A stretch of DNA of 35,855 nt, from NCBI GenBank assembly GCA_003222135.1, contig QHUM01000061.1, positions 1-35,855 on the forward strand, in the 5' to 3' direction. Below are positions 17,336 to 25,118 of the stretch, piece after piece; position 1 is the stretch's first letter; each line of letters opens with the position of its first letter. A program made the translations under genes and the position numbers. Under the pieces are notes generated by a model, which was not told the DNA's origin, made no database searches, and saw only the letters and a list, made by a program, of their open reading frames with translations. This stretch comes from Gemmatimonadota bacterium (GTDB lineage Bacteria; Gemmatimonadota; Gemmatimonadetes; Gemmatimonadales; GWC2-71-9).

Positions 17336-18055
17336 ATGCATGCAACGCTGCGAGACGCCAATCCGCCCCTGACCCCGTCAGTCGAAGACTATCTCAAGGT
17401 CATATACCACCTCTCGAATCAGGGCGGCTTCGCCGCCACGAGCGACATCGCGGCGATGCTCGACGTGGCGCCGCCCTCGGTGAGCGGCATGGTGAAGCGC
17501 CTTTCCGAAACGGGCCTGATCGAGCACGTCCCGTATCGCGGTGTGCAGCTCACGGCCCAGGGGCGGCGCGCGGCGCTGCGCATGATCCGGCGCCACCGGC
17601 TGCTCGAGCTCTACCTGACGCAGCAGCTCGGCTACGATTGGGGCGGGGTGCACGCCGAAGCCGAGCGGCTGGAGCACGCGGTGTCCGACGAGCTGATCGA
17701 CCGCATGGCGCGCGCCCTGGGCGACCCGCTCTACGATCCGCACGGCGATCCCATTCCGACCGCGGCGGGCGAGATCGAGGAAGCGGAGCTGGTGTCGCTC
17801 GCCGACGCGGGGCTGGGCTCCAAGCTCGAGCTGCGACAGGTGGGCACGCAGGATTCGGCCCGGCTGCGCTTCTTTGCCGAGCAGGGGCTGACCCCGGGGG
17901 TGTTGCTCACCGTGACCGACCGCCAGCCGTTCAACGGGCCGACGACGATCGGGCTCGTCCCCTCGGGCGACCCCCGCGTGGTGGGGCGTGAGCTCGCTCT
18001 GCTGCTGTGGTGCCGGGAGATGCCGGTCACCGACCGTGGCTACGCGAGCCGCTGA
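17336..18055 (+). CDS. mntR: MntR/DtxR-family manganese-responsive repressor
   Basis: 239 residues in three parts: a winged helix (about 12-75, [14 protein letters not shown] through GVQLTAQG), a metal-binding dimer domain (80-145) and an SH3-like FeoA domain (about 150-230). Aligned by eye, the metal ligands match Bacillus MntR rather than DtxR: Asp18 where DtxR has Met10, His87, Glu110 where DtxR has Cys102, then Glu113-His114. This predicts Mn2+ sensing in a three-domain DtxR-length protein. GGGAGA sits seven bases before the ATG. A DtxR-type operator lies at its promoter, and the Nramp gene overlaps its 3' end. Confidence 0.9.
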   Translation: MHATLRDANPPLTPSVEDYLKVIYHLSNQGGFAATSDIAAMLDVAPPSVSGMVKRLSETGLIEHVPYRGVQLTAQGRRAALRMIRRHRLLELYLTQQLGYDWGGVHAEAERLEHAVSDELIDRMARALGDPLYDPHGDPIPTAAGEIEEAELVSLADAGLGSKLELRQVGTQDSARLRFFAEQGLTPGVLLTVTDRQPFNGPTTIGLVPSGDPRVVGRELALLLWCREMPVTDRGYASR

Positions 18056-19403
18056 GGCGGGGGCCGCCGGCGTACCACCCGAGCCCGGGTGGCGCCGCGC
18101 GCGGCTGGCACCCAGCCTCGCCGAGGTCTACCGCACCGTTCCGGTCCTCGAGGGGCCATGGTGGCGGAAAGCGCTGGCGTTCGCGGGGCCAGGGTACCTG
18201 GTCGCCGTGGGGTACATGGATCCTGGCAACTGGGCCACCGACCTGGCCGGGGGCTCGAAGTTCGGCTACGCGCTGCTCTCCGTGATCCTGCTCTCGAACC
18301 TGATGGCGATCCTGCTGCAGGGGCTCGCCTCGAAGCTCGGGATCGTCACCGGCCGGGACCTGGCGCAGGCGTGCCGCGACCACTATTCGCGGCCCGCCTC
18401 TCTCGGGCTCTGGGTGATCTGCGAGACCGCGATCGCCGCCTGCGATCTGGCCGAGGTGATCGGGTCGGCGATCGCCCTGAACCTGTTGTTCGGCATTCCG
18501 CTGCCAGTGGGCATTGCCATCACGGCCCTCGACGTCCTCCTGATCCTGTTCCTCCAGCACAGGGGGTTCCGGCTGGTCGAGGGGTTGGTGGTGGTGCTGA
18601 TCGCCACGATCGCTGCGTGCTTTCTGTTCGAGATCATCATCGCCCGCCCCAACCTGGCGGCGGTCGCCGCGGGCTTCGTGCCCACCTCCTCGATCCTGCT
18701 GGATCGCGACCGGCTCTACATCGCGATCGCCATCCTCGGCGCGACGGTGATGCCGCACAATCTCTACCTGCATTCGTCCGTCGTGCAGACGCGGCGCTAT
18801 GAGGAGACGCCGGCGGGGAAGCGCATGGCCGTGCGGTATGCGTTCCTCGACTCCACCATCGCCCTGACCTTAGCGCTGTTCGTCAACGCGGCGATCCTCG
18901 TGGTCGCAGCGGCGACCTTCCACACGTCGGGCCATAGCGACGTCGCCGAGATCCAGGACGCCTACCAGCTCCTGACGCCGCTGCTCGGCGTCGCGGGCGC
19001 GAGCGCCGTGTTCGCCATCGCCCTGCTCGCCTCGGGGCAGAACTCCACCCTCACCGGCACGCTCGCCGGCCAGATCGTCATGGAAGGGTTCCTGAACATC
19101 CGGATCCGCCCGTGGCTGCGCCGCTTGATCACGCGGCTGATCGCGATTGTGCCGGCGGCGCTGACGGCTATCTTCTTCGGGGCGAGCGGCACCGCCCGCC
19201 TCCTCATCCTGAGCCAGGTGATCCTCAGCCTGCAGTTGTCCTTCGCGGTCTTTCCGCTCGTCCGGTTCACGTCGGACCGGGCGAAGATGGGCGAGTTCGT
19301 GAACCCCCGCTGGCTGAAGGCCCTCGCCTACTTCGTGGCGATCGCGATCGCGGGCTTCAACGGCTGGCTCCTGGTCCAGATCTTCCGGGGCGCGGTCGGC
19401 TGA
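18036..19403 (+). CDS. mntH: Nramp-family Mn2+/Fe2+ transporter
   Basis: 455 residues with about 11 membrane helices. TM1 carries DPGN (62-65, [11 protein letters not shown]) and TM6 carries MPH (239-241, [13 protein letters not shown]), the metal-coordinating motifs of proton-coupled Nramp importers. The [20 protein letters not shown] segment is also canonical. It imports Mn2+ (or Fe2+) across the inner membrane. GTG 18036 is chosen because it gives a normal soluble N-terminus; it overlaps the repressor gene by 20 bases, implying coupling. No better start exists before TM1. It lies in an operon with the MntR-like gene and a universal stress protein. Confidence 0.94.
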   Translation: MATRAAEAGAAGVPPEPGWRRARLAPSLAEVYRTVPVLEGPWWRKALAFAGPGYLVAVGYMDPGNWATDLAGGSKFGYALLSVILLSNLMAILLQGLASKLGIVTGRDLAQACRDHYSRPASLGLWVICETAIAACDLAEVIGSAIALNLLFGIPLPVGIAITALDVLLILFLQHRGFRLVEGLVVVLIATIAACFLFEIIIARPNLAAVAAGFVPTSSILLDRDRLYIAIAILGATVMPHNLYLHSSVVQTRRYEETPAGKRMAVRYAFLDSTIALTLALFVNAAILVVAAATFHTSGHSDVAEIQDAYQLLTPLLGVAGASAVFAIALLASGQNSTLTGTLAGQIVMEGFLNIRIRPWLRRLITRLIAIVPAALTAIFFGASGTARLLILSQVILSLQLSFAVFPLVRFTSDRAKMGEFVNPRWLKALAYFVAIAIAGFNGWLLVQIFRGAVG

Positions 19404-19831
19404 TGTACGCGCGCATCCTCGTGCCCCTCGAGAACTCCCCCGCGGACCAGACCATCCTCACCCACGCGCGCGAGCTGGCCAAGCGGTTGGGCTCCACGCT
19501 CGTCCTCATTCACGTGGCGGACGGCTGGGTCGCCCGCAACGTCAACGAGCTCGCGCTGCGCGAGTCGCAGGAGATCCGGGAGGACCGCGCCTATCTGGAG
19601 GCCGTGTGCGGTCAGCTGGAAGCGGAGGGGTTCGACGCCGAAGCGGTGCTGGCGGGCGGGGAACCGGCCAAGGAGATCGCGGCCGCCGCCGAGCGCGAAC
19701 GGTGCGACCTGATCGCCATGGCCACACATGGGCACCGGCTGCTCGAAGATGTGGTCAAGGGAAGCACGGCAACGGCTTTACGGCACCTAACCAGGATTCC
19801 GGTGCTGATGGTAAGAGCCGATAAGAAATAA
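19403..19831 (+). CDS. Universal stress protein (UspA family)
   Basis: 142 residues, one Usp domain. It opens with [19 protein letters not shown], and the ATP-binding signature G-x2-G-x9-G-S/T is partly present as ATHGHRLLEDVVKGSTATAL, ending in the typical RIPVLMVR strand. The first glycine position is His, so nucleotide binding is possible but not certain. ATG 19403 shares a base with the mntH TGA, making it the third gene of the manganese operon. That placement suggests a role under metal or oxidative stress. It ends just before the 13-mer hairpin array. Confidence 0.9.
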   Translation: MYARILVPLENSPADQTILTHARELAKRLGSTLVLIHVADGWVARNVNELALRESQEIREDRAYLEAVCGQLEAEGFDAEAVLAGGEPAKEIAAAAERERCDLIAMATHGHRLLEDVVKGSTATALRHLTRIPVLMVRADKK

Positions 19832-19939
19832 AAGACGTATCACGAAGGCGTAGCACAGAGACGTCACGCAGAGGCGTCACGCGACTTCGTGATACGTCTT
19901 CGCTTGACGCCTTCGCTTGACGTCTCTGTGTTACGTCTT
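19832..19939. repeat. Family B head-to-head 13-mer array (4 + 4 units)
   Basis: Four plus-strand 13-mers of the type AAGACGTATCACG occupy 19832-19883. Four minus-strand 13-mers of the same type occupy 19888-19939, with only four bases between the two arrays. Units vary at a few positions (for example AAGGCGTAGCACA and GAGACGTCACGCA). The whole block exactly fills the gap between the convergent usp and dehydrogenase genes, and its last unit overlaps the dehydrogenase stop. It can fold as one long hairpin and might terminate both transcripts. Confidence 0.92.
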
Positions 19940-20888
19940 AGGTAGTTCTCGTCTGCTCCAGCGCTCGCAGAATGGCACTAAGCCTGCGGTCCCGGGCTTC
20001 CCTCAGCTCCTCGACCTTTCCCTTATATGCCCGCTCGACTTCGTGGGTGAGCGCGCGCTGCTGCTCCGGCTCGAGCCGCTGCCAGGTGGCGAGCTGGCCC
20101 CACCACCCCTCGAAGCTGGCGAGCAGGTGCTGCAGAAACGCGTTCACGCCGCCGTCCCCCGCGGCGAGGTGGTAGGTGAGGTGCGGGCCTGCCGCGGCCC
20201 AGCCGAGCGCGGGCCCGAGCGACACGGCGCGGTCCAGGTCGTCCACCGCGATCACGTCGGTCAACACCAGATCGATACACTCGCGCCACACGGCGGCGGC
20301 GATGCGGCCGACCACGTACCCGGGGACGGGTTTCTTGAGGACGATCGGCATCCGGCCCAGCGCGCGCAGGTACTCCTGCGCGCGCGTCACGCTGGCGACC
20401 GCCGTGCGCGCGCCGGGGACGAGCTCGACCAAGGGAATGAGCTGCGGCGGGTTGAGGGGGTGGGCCACGAGGCAGCGGTCCTGGCGGCGGCAGCGCGAGA
20501 ACAGCTCCGTGGGCGGGATGCCGCTCGAGGAGCTCGTGACGAGCGCCTCGGGTGCCGCTACTTCCTCGATCGCGTGGAACAGCTTCTGTTTGGCGCCCAA
20601 GTCCTCGTGAATCGCCTCGATCACCCAATCGGCCCCTTGCACGGTTTGCAGCAGGCTGCGGCCCTGGTGCAGCTCGAGCAGCCCGCGCTCCACCATCCCT
20701 TCGGTGGCGTGCCCGAGGGCCACGAGGGCCCGAGCCCGGCGCGGCACGTCGATCGCGGCGCGCTCCATGCTGCGCGAACTTGCGTCGAACAGTGTGACGG
20801 GCCAGCCCGCCGCGGCGCACAGCGCCGCCCAGCCGCAGCCGATGTCGCCGGCGCCGATCACGGCGATTTTCTGCGGCAGCGGCGTCAA
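19938..20888 (-). CDS. 3-hydroxyacyl-CoA dehydrogenase family (lambda-crystallin/carnitine dehydrogenase-like)
   Basis: 316 residues from TTG 20888, which overlaps the nucleoside hydrolase stop (TTGA). The Rossmann motif VIGAGDIGCGWA (10-21) is followed by the acid DASS at the end of beta 2, indicating NAD+. The catalytic region has SSSSGIPPTEL and CLVAHPLNPPQLIPLVELV, giving the Ser-His-Glu relay. The C-terminal domain (about 185-316) is the single helical 3HCDH half found in CRYL1-type L-gulonate or carnitine dehydrogenases. It oxidises a 3-hydroxy acid or its CoA ester in the cytoplasm; the substrate is undetermined. Confidence 0.88.
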   Translation of the reverse strand: MTPLPQKIAVIGAGDIGCGWAALCAAAGWPVTLFDASSRSMERAAIDVPRRARALVALGHATEGMVERGLLELHQGRSLLQTVQGADWVIEAIHEDLGAKQKLFHAIEEVAAPEALVTSSSSGIPPTELFSRCRRQDRCLVAHPLNPPQLIPLVELVPGARTAVASVTRAQEYLRALGRMPIVLKKPVPGYVVGRIAAAVWRECIDLVLTDVIAVDDLDRAVSLGPALGWAAAGPHLTYHLAAGDGGVNAFLQHLLASFEGWWGQLATWQRLEPEQQRALTHEVERAYKGKVEELREARDRRLSAILRALEQTRTT

Positions 20889-21871
20889 ACGGTCGCGCCT
20901 TCCTGCGACGTCTGCGTCGGCGTCGCGCGCGTCGCCCAGCGGAACACCCGCTCGGAGAGCAGCGGGCGCACGCGACTCATCTCGACCTGTGTGGCGACCT
21001 GCACGCGGGTGCCATCGGGCTTCACCCGGGTGTGGCCCCGGTGCTCGCCGTCGGACAGGTCCACGACGATGCGCTGCTCCTCGAACGTCAGCGCGTCGGG
21101 GCGGAGCAGCAGGGCGATCGGCAGCACGTCGTTCACGATGCACCCATCCAGCCCCTCGGCCTGCTTGTGGAACTCCATGTAGAAGCGCAGCGCGTCGTGC
21201 ATCCAGCGCGCGTTGGTCGACTCGGAGTGCGCGAGGCGCGTCACCTCGGGCGGGGCGAGCACGGCCTGGCGGGTGACGTCGAGCCCGATCAGCTCGGTCG
21301 GCAGCTCTGCCTTGAGCACCGTGTCGAGCGCCTCCGGGTCGCACCAGGCGTTGAACTCGGCGTAGCGGGTCGTGTTGCCGCGGGCGCCGAGGTTACCCAC
21401 CATGGCGATGTGGCGCCCCACCTTGGCGCGCACCAGGTCCGGCTCGCGCCGCAGCGCCAGCGCCAGGCTCGTGACCGGTCCGAGCGTGACGAGCGTGACC
21501 GGCTCCGGCTGCTCGACGAGCAGCCGGTCGAGCGATTTCACCCAGTCGAGCGTCACGCCCGCGGGCGGCAGCTCGGCGTAGCCGAGCCCCGACGCGCCAT
21601 GCGTCTCGTGCGCCACCGCCAGCGCCCGCTTGAGCGGCCGGCGCGCCCCCACGGCAAGCGTGATACGTTTTCCTGCCCTACGCATTATCTCCACGGTGTT
21701 CCTGTACGCATTCTCGACTACCGTGTTGCCGTACGAGACCGAGATGCCGCGCAGCTCCAGCTCGGGCGACGCCAGCGCCAGCAGCAGCGCCAGCATATCG
21801 TCGATGCCGGGATCGGTATCGATTACAACGGGATGCGGGAGGCGGGAGGCGGGAGGCGTCGAGTCTGGCAC
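20885..21871 (-). CDS. Inosine/uridine-preferring nucleoside hydrolase family protein
   Basis: 328 residues. VVIDTDPGIDDMLALLLAL (15-33) holds the Ca2+-binding aspartate cluster of the IunH family, and the length fits. VTLVTLGPVTSLALAL and EFNAWCDPEA are also family segments. It hydrolyses nucleosides to base and ribose in purine/pyrimidine salvage. GTG 21871 is the start taken. Residues 5-12 (TPPASRLP) are the translation of a CCTCCCG 7-mer repeat, so the N-terminus has been altered by repeat insertion; an original start may be lost or lie nearer the DTDPG motif. It lies 9 bases after the TlpA-like gene stop. Confidence 0.88.
   Translation of the reverse strand: MPDSTPPASRLPHPVVIDTDPGIDDMLALLLALASPELELRGISVSYGNTVVENAYRNTVEIMRRAGKRITLAVGARRPLKRALAVAHETHGASGLGYAELPPAGVTLDWVKSLDRLLVEQPEPVTLVTLGPVTSLALALRREPDLVRAKVGRHIAMVGNLGARGNTTRYAEFNAWCDPEALDTVLKAELPTELIGLDVTRQAVLAPPEVTRLAHSESTNARWMHDALRFYMEFHKQAEGLDGCIVNDVLPIALLLRPDALTFEEQRIVVDLSDGEHRGHTRVKPDGTRVQVATQVEMSRVRPLLSERVFRWATRATPTQTSQEGATV
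21836..21856 (-). repeat. Family D 7-mer repeat at nucleoside hydrolase 5' end
   Basis: Three tandem copies of CGGGAGG on the plus strand (CCTCCCG in the gene) lie inside the first 15 codons. The same word builds the arms of the inverted repeat in nadE at 30726-30833. Confidence 0.85.
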
Positions 21872-21880
21872 GGTTAAACG

Positions 21881-23263
21881 CTAGGGAGCCCGTACCTCGT
21901 TTGCAATAGTCTGCCGCAATGTCGTGAACTCCGCCGCACCACCGAACCCGAAGATCCGCTCGATGATTCGTCCCCGGCGGTCGAGCAGCAGCGAGTAGGG
22001 CAGACCCCGATAGTGGTAGGTCTGCTTCATGCGCCCCCCGCCCACCAGGATCGGAAACGGCGGGCGATACGCGCGCAGGAACGCCGCCATCTTGCCGCGA
22101 TCCACGTCATCCGAGATGGCGACGATCTCGAAGTCTTTGCGGTCGAGCTCGCGGTACAGCTGCGCCATGTGGGGGAACTCCTCGCGGCACGGGTCGCACC
22201 ACGACGCCCAGAAGTTCACGAGCGTCACCTTGCCCGCGAACCGGGCGAGCGCGACCGTGTCGCCGTTCACGTCCGGGAGCACGAAGGCGGGAGTGAAGGT
22301 CTCGCGCTCGGGGCCCGCCGGACCGCCCAGCAGCGAGTCGGCATCGAACGTCGCGAGCCGGCCGCGCGGGTCCACCGCGACGGCGGTCTCGCGGGCCCCG
22401 AGGTGGCGGGTCGCGAGGATCGCGCCGCCCGCCGTGTCGAGCACGTCGACGCGCAGCCGCGTGGCGCCCGAGTCGTCCGATCCGAGCGCGTACAGCCGCC
22501 CGTCCGGACCGAGCACGAGCGCGACGTTGACGAGCGCGTCGCGCACGGCGATGTCGCGCTTGTCGCGCCCGTGGGGCGGCAGAAACTCGGGGTCCGGCTC
22601 CGTCCGGAACAGCCCCCGCTTCGCCGTCCAGCGAAGCGCGCCGCCCGGCCCGTACTTGCGGATCTCATCCCGCACCAGCGGCGCGAAGTAGACCGAGCCG
22701 TCCGCTCCCACGGCCACTGCGCCCGCGTTCACGAGCTGTGCCAAATATGGGACCGGCGGCACATGGATCGTGGCGAGCCCGGCTGCGGGCCGGCCGAGCG
22801 TGTCCAGCACCCGGATCAGCGGGGCTGTGTCGGGTTCCGCCGCGAATTGCGGGATGTAGTAGGGCGACCGCACCGCCACGACCTCGGTCCCGCGCGCCGC
22901 GTAGATCGACGCGAGATCGGGGCTGTCCCACTCGCGCACCGGGCGGCCCGTCGTGTCGAACACGACCCCCTCCCCGGTCCGCTCGCTCACGAGCAGCTCG
23001 GCGCCGAGCGCGGCGACGGCCACGGGGTTGGCGAGCCGGGGGCTCGTGAAGCTCCGCACCACGCGGAGCCGTCCATCGAGCGCCACCAGCCGGCTGCGGT
23101 CGGGATCGGGCGCCCAGGAAAGGCCGCCGAGAGACGCCGCAGGGGAGCGGCGCAGGAACAGGAGGGTGAGACCGCTGGAGGGGGGCGCGGAGGGCGCCGG
23201 GGATCCGCAGGCGAGGAGCGCCGCGGCGCACAGCCCGGCGCCCCCCGCCAGCGCGCGCCGCAT
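21881..23263 (-). CDS. Lipoprotein with beta-propeller-like region and TlpA thioredoxin domain
   Basis: 460 residues. The signal ends in a lipobox (ALLACGS, Cys about 20). Residues 45-310 show strand-turn repeats such as LVALDGRLRVV, VFDTTGRPVRE and AVGADGSVYF, like NHL/SMP-30-type propellers. A TlpA/ResA domain follows (about 325-455) with active site NFWASWCDPCREEFPHM (CDPC about 355). It would sit as a membrane-anchored periplasmic thiol-disulfide reductase, with the propeller supplying a binding platform. The ATG at 23263 shares one base with the stop of the small secreted protein gene. The partner substrate is unknown; the Cys-rich neighbour is an obvious candidate. Confidence 0.85.
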   Translation of the reverse strand: MRRALAGGAGLCAAALLACGSPAPSAPPSSGLTLLFLRRSPAASLGGLSWAPDPDRSRLVALDGRLRVVRSFTSPRLANPVAVAALGAELLVSERTGEGVVFDTTGRPVREWDSPDLASIYAARGTEVVAVRSPYYIPQFAAEPDTAPLIRVLDTLGRPAAGLATIHVPPVPYLAQLVNAGAVAVGADGSVYFAPLVRDEIRKYGPGGALRWTAKRGLFRTEPDPEFLPPHGRDKRDIAVRDALVNVALVLGPDGRLYALGSDDSGATRLRVDVLDTAGGAILATRHLGARETAVAVDPRGRLATFDADSLLGGPAGPERETFTPAFVLPDVNGDTVALARFAGKVTLVNFWASWCDPCREEFPHMAQLYRELDRKDFEIVAISDDVDRGKMAAFLRAYRPPFPILVGGGRMKQTYHYRGLPYSLLLDRRGRIIERIFGFGGAAEFTTLRQTIANEVRAP

Positions 23264-23640
23264 CAGCTCGCGGCCGCGACCGTCTTGATCTCGATCGTGT
23301 GCAACCCGCTCACCATCCGGTGCATACCGGTCACCGTCACCTTGCCTTCGGCGTACTGCTCGAGCTTCGAGTTCTGGGGATCGCCCGGCTTGGAGCTGAC
23401 CGGCAGATAGATCGTCCCGTCGCTCCCCAGGATGCCGAGCGGCACTCCCGCCTTGGCGCACGCCTGCGCGCAGCCTTTGTGAGACGGGCCCATCGCCCCG
23501 TTCGTGGTGTGACAGTTCAGGTCGATCACCTGGCCTGTGAGCGTCATTTCGTTGCCCGGCGTCGCCGCATGCCCCTGCGCCGCGAGCGGCAGCGCACACA
23601 GAGCCAGCACGACCGTCGTGGCCATGATCCGCTTCAACAT
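23263..23640 (-). CDS. Small secreted Cys/His protein of unknown function
   Basis: 125 residues with a signal peptide (MLKRIMATTVVLALCALPLAAQ). The mature part contains LNCH and HKGCAQACAKAGVPLGIL, then a beta-rich OB-like segment (EQYAEGKVTVTGMHRMV). The three cysteines with neighbouring histidines suggest metal or haem binding, or a redox-active pair. I recognise the pattern as a recurrent uncharacterised periplasmic family but cannot name it. GGGAGG precedes the ATG by seven bases, and TGATG overlap couples it to the TlpA-like lipoprotein. The frame is open upstream to 24165, which is not coding. Confidence 0.8.
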   Translation of the reverse strand: MLKRIMATTVVLALCALPLAAQGHAATPGNEMTLTGQVIDLNCHTTNGAMGPSHKGCAQACAKAGVPLGILGSDGTIYLPVSSKPGDPQNSKLEQYAEGKVTVTGMHRMVSGLHTIEIKTVAAAS

Positions 23641-23745
23641 CGTGGCATCCTCCCGTAACGGGTGTTCTGAATGAGAAACTCCTACTGCGCCTTCGTCTAC
23701 CATACGTCCCGACCCACGGTTCCAGATTGGGCTATATTGGGCGCC

Positions 23746-24108
23746 ATGAACGCAGCGTATCGTCAACTCCTGGAGACGTTTGGCCGCGGGTGGGAGGGCG
23801 GGGACGTGGACACGATCGTATCCGTCTTCGCACCCGACGCGGTGTTCCTCGAGACGCCGTTCAGCGAGCGCAGCGTGGGCAGCGACGCGATCCGGGCGTA
23901 CTGGAAGGACATCCCCGTCAACCAGGCGGAGGTGACGTTCAAGGCCGGGGAGATCTATGCGGCGGGCCCGTGGTTCGCCGCCGAGTTTCGCTGCACCTAC
24001 CGCCGCCGCCGCACCGGCGAGTGGGTCGACGCGCGCGGCGCCATGTTCTGCGAGACCAAGGACGGCAAGATCACCGAGCTGAGAATGTACTGGCACCGAA
24101 ATCCGTAA
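23746..24108 (+). CDS. NTF2-like (SnoaL/DUF4440) protein
   Basis: 120 residues with the cone-shaped NTF2-like pattern. The opening helix is YRQLLETFGRGWEGGDVDTIVSVFAPDAVF; a central SDAIRAYWKDI and strands EVTFKAGEIY, FAAEFRCTYRR and GAMFCETKDGKITELRMYW follow. Such proteins are small cytoplasmic enzymes or binding proteins; the function is not determinable here. ATG 23746 is chosen over 23671 because the upstream 25 codons are not family-like. TATATT at 23733-23738 lies 7 bases before the ATG, hinting at a short leader. It ends at a 13-mer repeat array. Confidence 0.82.
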   Translation: MNAAYRQLLETFGRGWEGGDVDTIVSVFAPDAVFLETPFSERSVGSDAIRAYWKDIPVNQAEVTFKAGEIYAAGPWFAAEFRCTYRRRRTGEWVDARGAMFCETKDGKITELRMYWHRNP

Positions 24109-24114
24109 GACAAA

Positions 24115-24193
24115 AAGGCGTAGCACGAAGACGTAGCACGAAGAGGTAGCACGAAGACGTAGCACGAAGGCGTAGCGCGACTACGTCTCGCGA
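24115..24193. repeat. Family B 13-mer array (5 direct units plus inverted partial unit)
   Basis: Five tandem plus-strand 13-mers (AAGGCGTAGCACG, AAGACGTAGCACG and variants) occupy 24115-24179. A single inverted, degenerate unit (ACTACGTCTCGCG) follows and overlaps the stop of the DUF442 gene. This is the same word as the array at 19832-19939, and it again fills a convergent gap. Array orientation and copy number differ between the two loci. Confidence 0.9.
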
Positions 24194-24657
24194 CCCCGTC
24201 GGCGCCCCACATAGTCAAGCGCCTCCTGCATCAATCCCGCATTGCGCATCCCGATCCGCATCGCTTCCGTCACCGCGTCGTCCTCGGCCATTCCCTTGTC
24301 GAGCATGAGATACGGCAGCAGCATTACCCCCACTCGGTTGCCGCTCGCACAATAGAAGAAGAACCGCTTGTGCCCGGCCATCTCGCGCACGGTGCGGCGT
24401 ACCTGATCGAAGGTGTCATCGCTGAGCGGCCCGTGACTCACGGGGATGTTGATGTACTCGAGACCCGCAGCTGCGACCGCAGCGGCGGCGCCGAACGGCT
24501 GGGGCTCCATCGGCTCGCGGATGTCGAGAATCACCTCGCACCCGGCGCGCTTCAGGGCGGCGAGATGGGCCAGCGTGGGCTGGCCGCCGGTCACGACGCC
24601 GGGAATCGGCTCGCACGCGTTGGCGACGCCGGCGGCGGCGTCGAGCAGTTGGCTCAT
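24181..24657 (-). CDS. DUF442 / dual-specificity phosphatase-like protein (Blh type)
   Basis: 158 residues. The P-loop FYCASGNRVG (Cys-x4-Arg, about residues 101-109) and the preceding VILDIREPMEPQP and YINIPVSHG segments fit the DUF442 (beta-lactamase-hydrolase-like) phosphatase family, related to tyrosine and dual-specificity phosphatases. Family members are often tied to sulfide or stress regulation, but the substrate here is unknown. ATG 24657. The last codons (GRRRGRET) run into the repeat array, so the C-terminus may have been modified by it. Confidence 0.82.
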   Translation of the reverse strand: MSQLLDAAAGVANACEPIPGVVTGGQPTLAHLAALKRAGCEVILDIREPMEPQPFGAAAAVAAAGLEYINIPVSHGPLSDDTFDQVRRTVREMAGHKRFFFYCASGNRVGVMLLPYLMLDKGMAEDDAVTEAMRIGMRNAGLMQEALDYVGRRRGRET

Positions 24658-24706
24658 GGGGTGGCCCGGGCTAGCTTAGAGGAAAATGTAGCTCATTCGG
24701 TGTACT

Positions 24707-25075
24707 ATGCCTTCCTCTCGCGTGCCTTCGCTGCGCCGGCACCTCGCCCCCCGCCAGAAACTGTGGCTCAACTGGGACGGCGTGTTCCTGATGGGGCCCC
24801 GCTATCTCCGCTTCCTCGACGCGGTCGATCGGACCGGCACAATCCGCGCGGCGGGGCGGGCGGTGGGCTGGAGCTACCGCACCTGCCTGAACCGCATCCG
24901 TCAGATGGAGCGCGTGCTCGGCGCCAAGGTGCTCGCGACCACGCGCGGGGGCTCGAGCCGCGGGGGCGCCCGGCTCACCCCCGAGGCGCGCCGGCTGCTC
25001 CGGCTGTTCGCGCGCTGGCGGCGCGAAGTGGAGCGCCTCAGTCTCACGGCGTTTCGCAAGCTGCTGCGTCGATAG
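24707..25075 (+). CDS. ModE-like winged-helix regulator (DNA-binding domain only)
   Basis: 122 residues. The segment from about 27 to 115 (GPRYLRFLDAVDRTGTIRAA, RAVGWSYRTCLNRIRQMERV, SRGGARLTPEARRLL) is the LysR-like helix-turn-helix of ModE. The C-terminal molybdate-binding Mop domains are absent, giving the short form often found next to molybdate/tungstate uptake genes. A porin and a TupA-like oxyanion-binding protein follow on the same strand, supporting a role in their control. How a form without a Mop domain senses metal is unclear. ATG 24707 has no evident ribosome site. Confidence 0.85.
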   Translation: MPSSRVPSLRRHLAPRQKLWLNWDGVFLMGPRYLRFLDAVDRTGTIRAAGRAVGWSYRTCLNRIRQMERVLGAKVLATTRGGSSRGGARLTPEARRLLRLFARWRREVERLSLTAFRKLLRR

Positions 25076-25118
25076 GCAGGCTGTTGCCTATCGGATTCCC
25101 GCGACGTAGTTTGTCGCC

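Noticed and set aside
23641..24165. Long N-terminal extension of the small secreted protein up to 24165
   Set aside because: It would remove the signal peptide from the N-terminus, runs antisense to the NTF2-like gene, and passes through the 13-mer array; the ATG at 23640 has a strong ribosome site.
19832..24193. Tandem 13-mer arrays as possible CRISPR arrays
   Set aside because: Units are contiguous with no unique spacers, are too short, and no cas gene is in the window.
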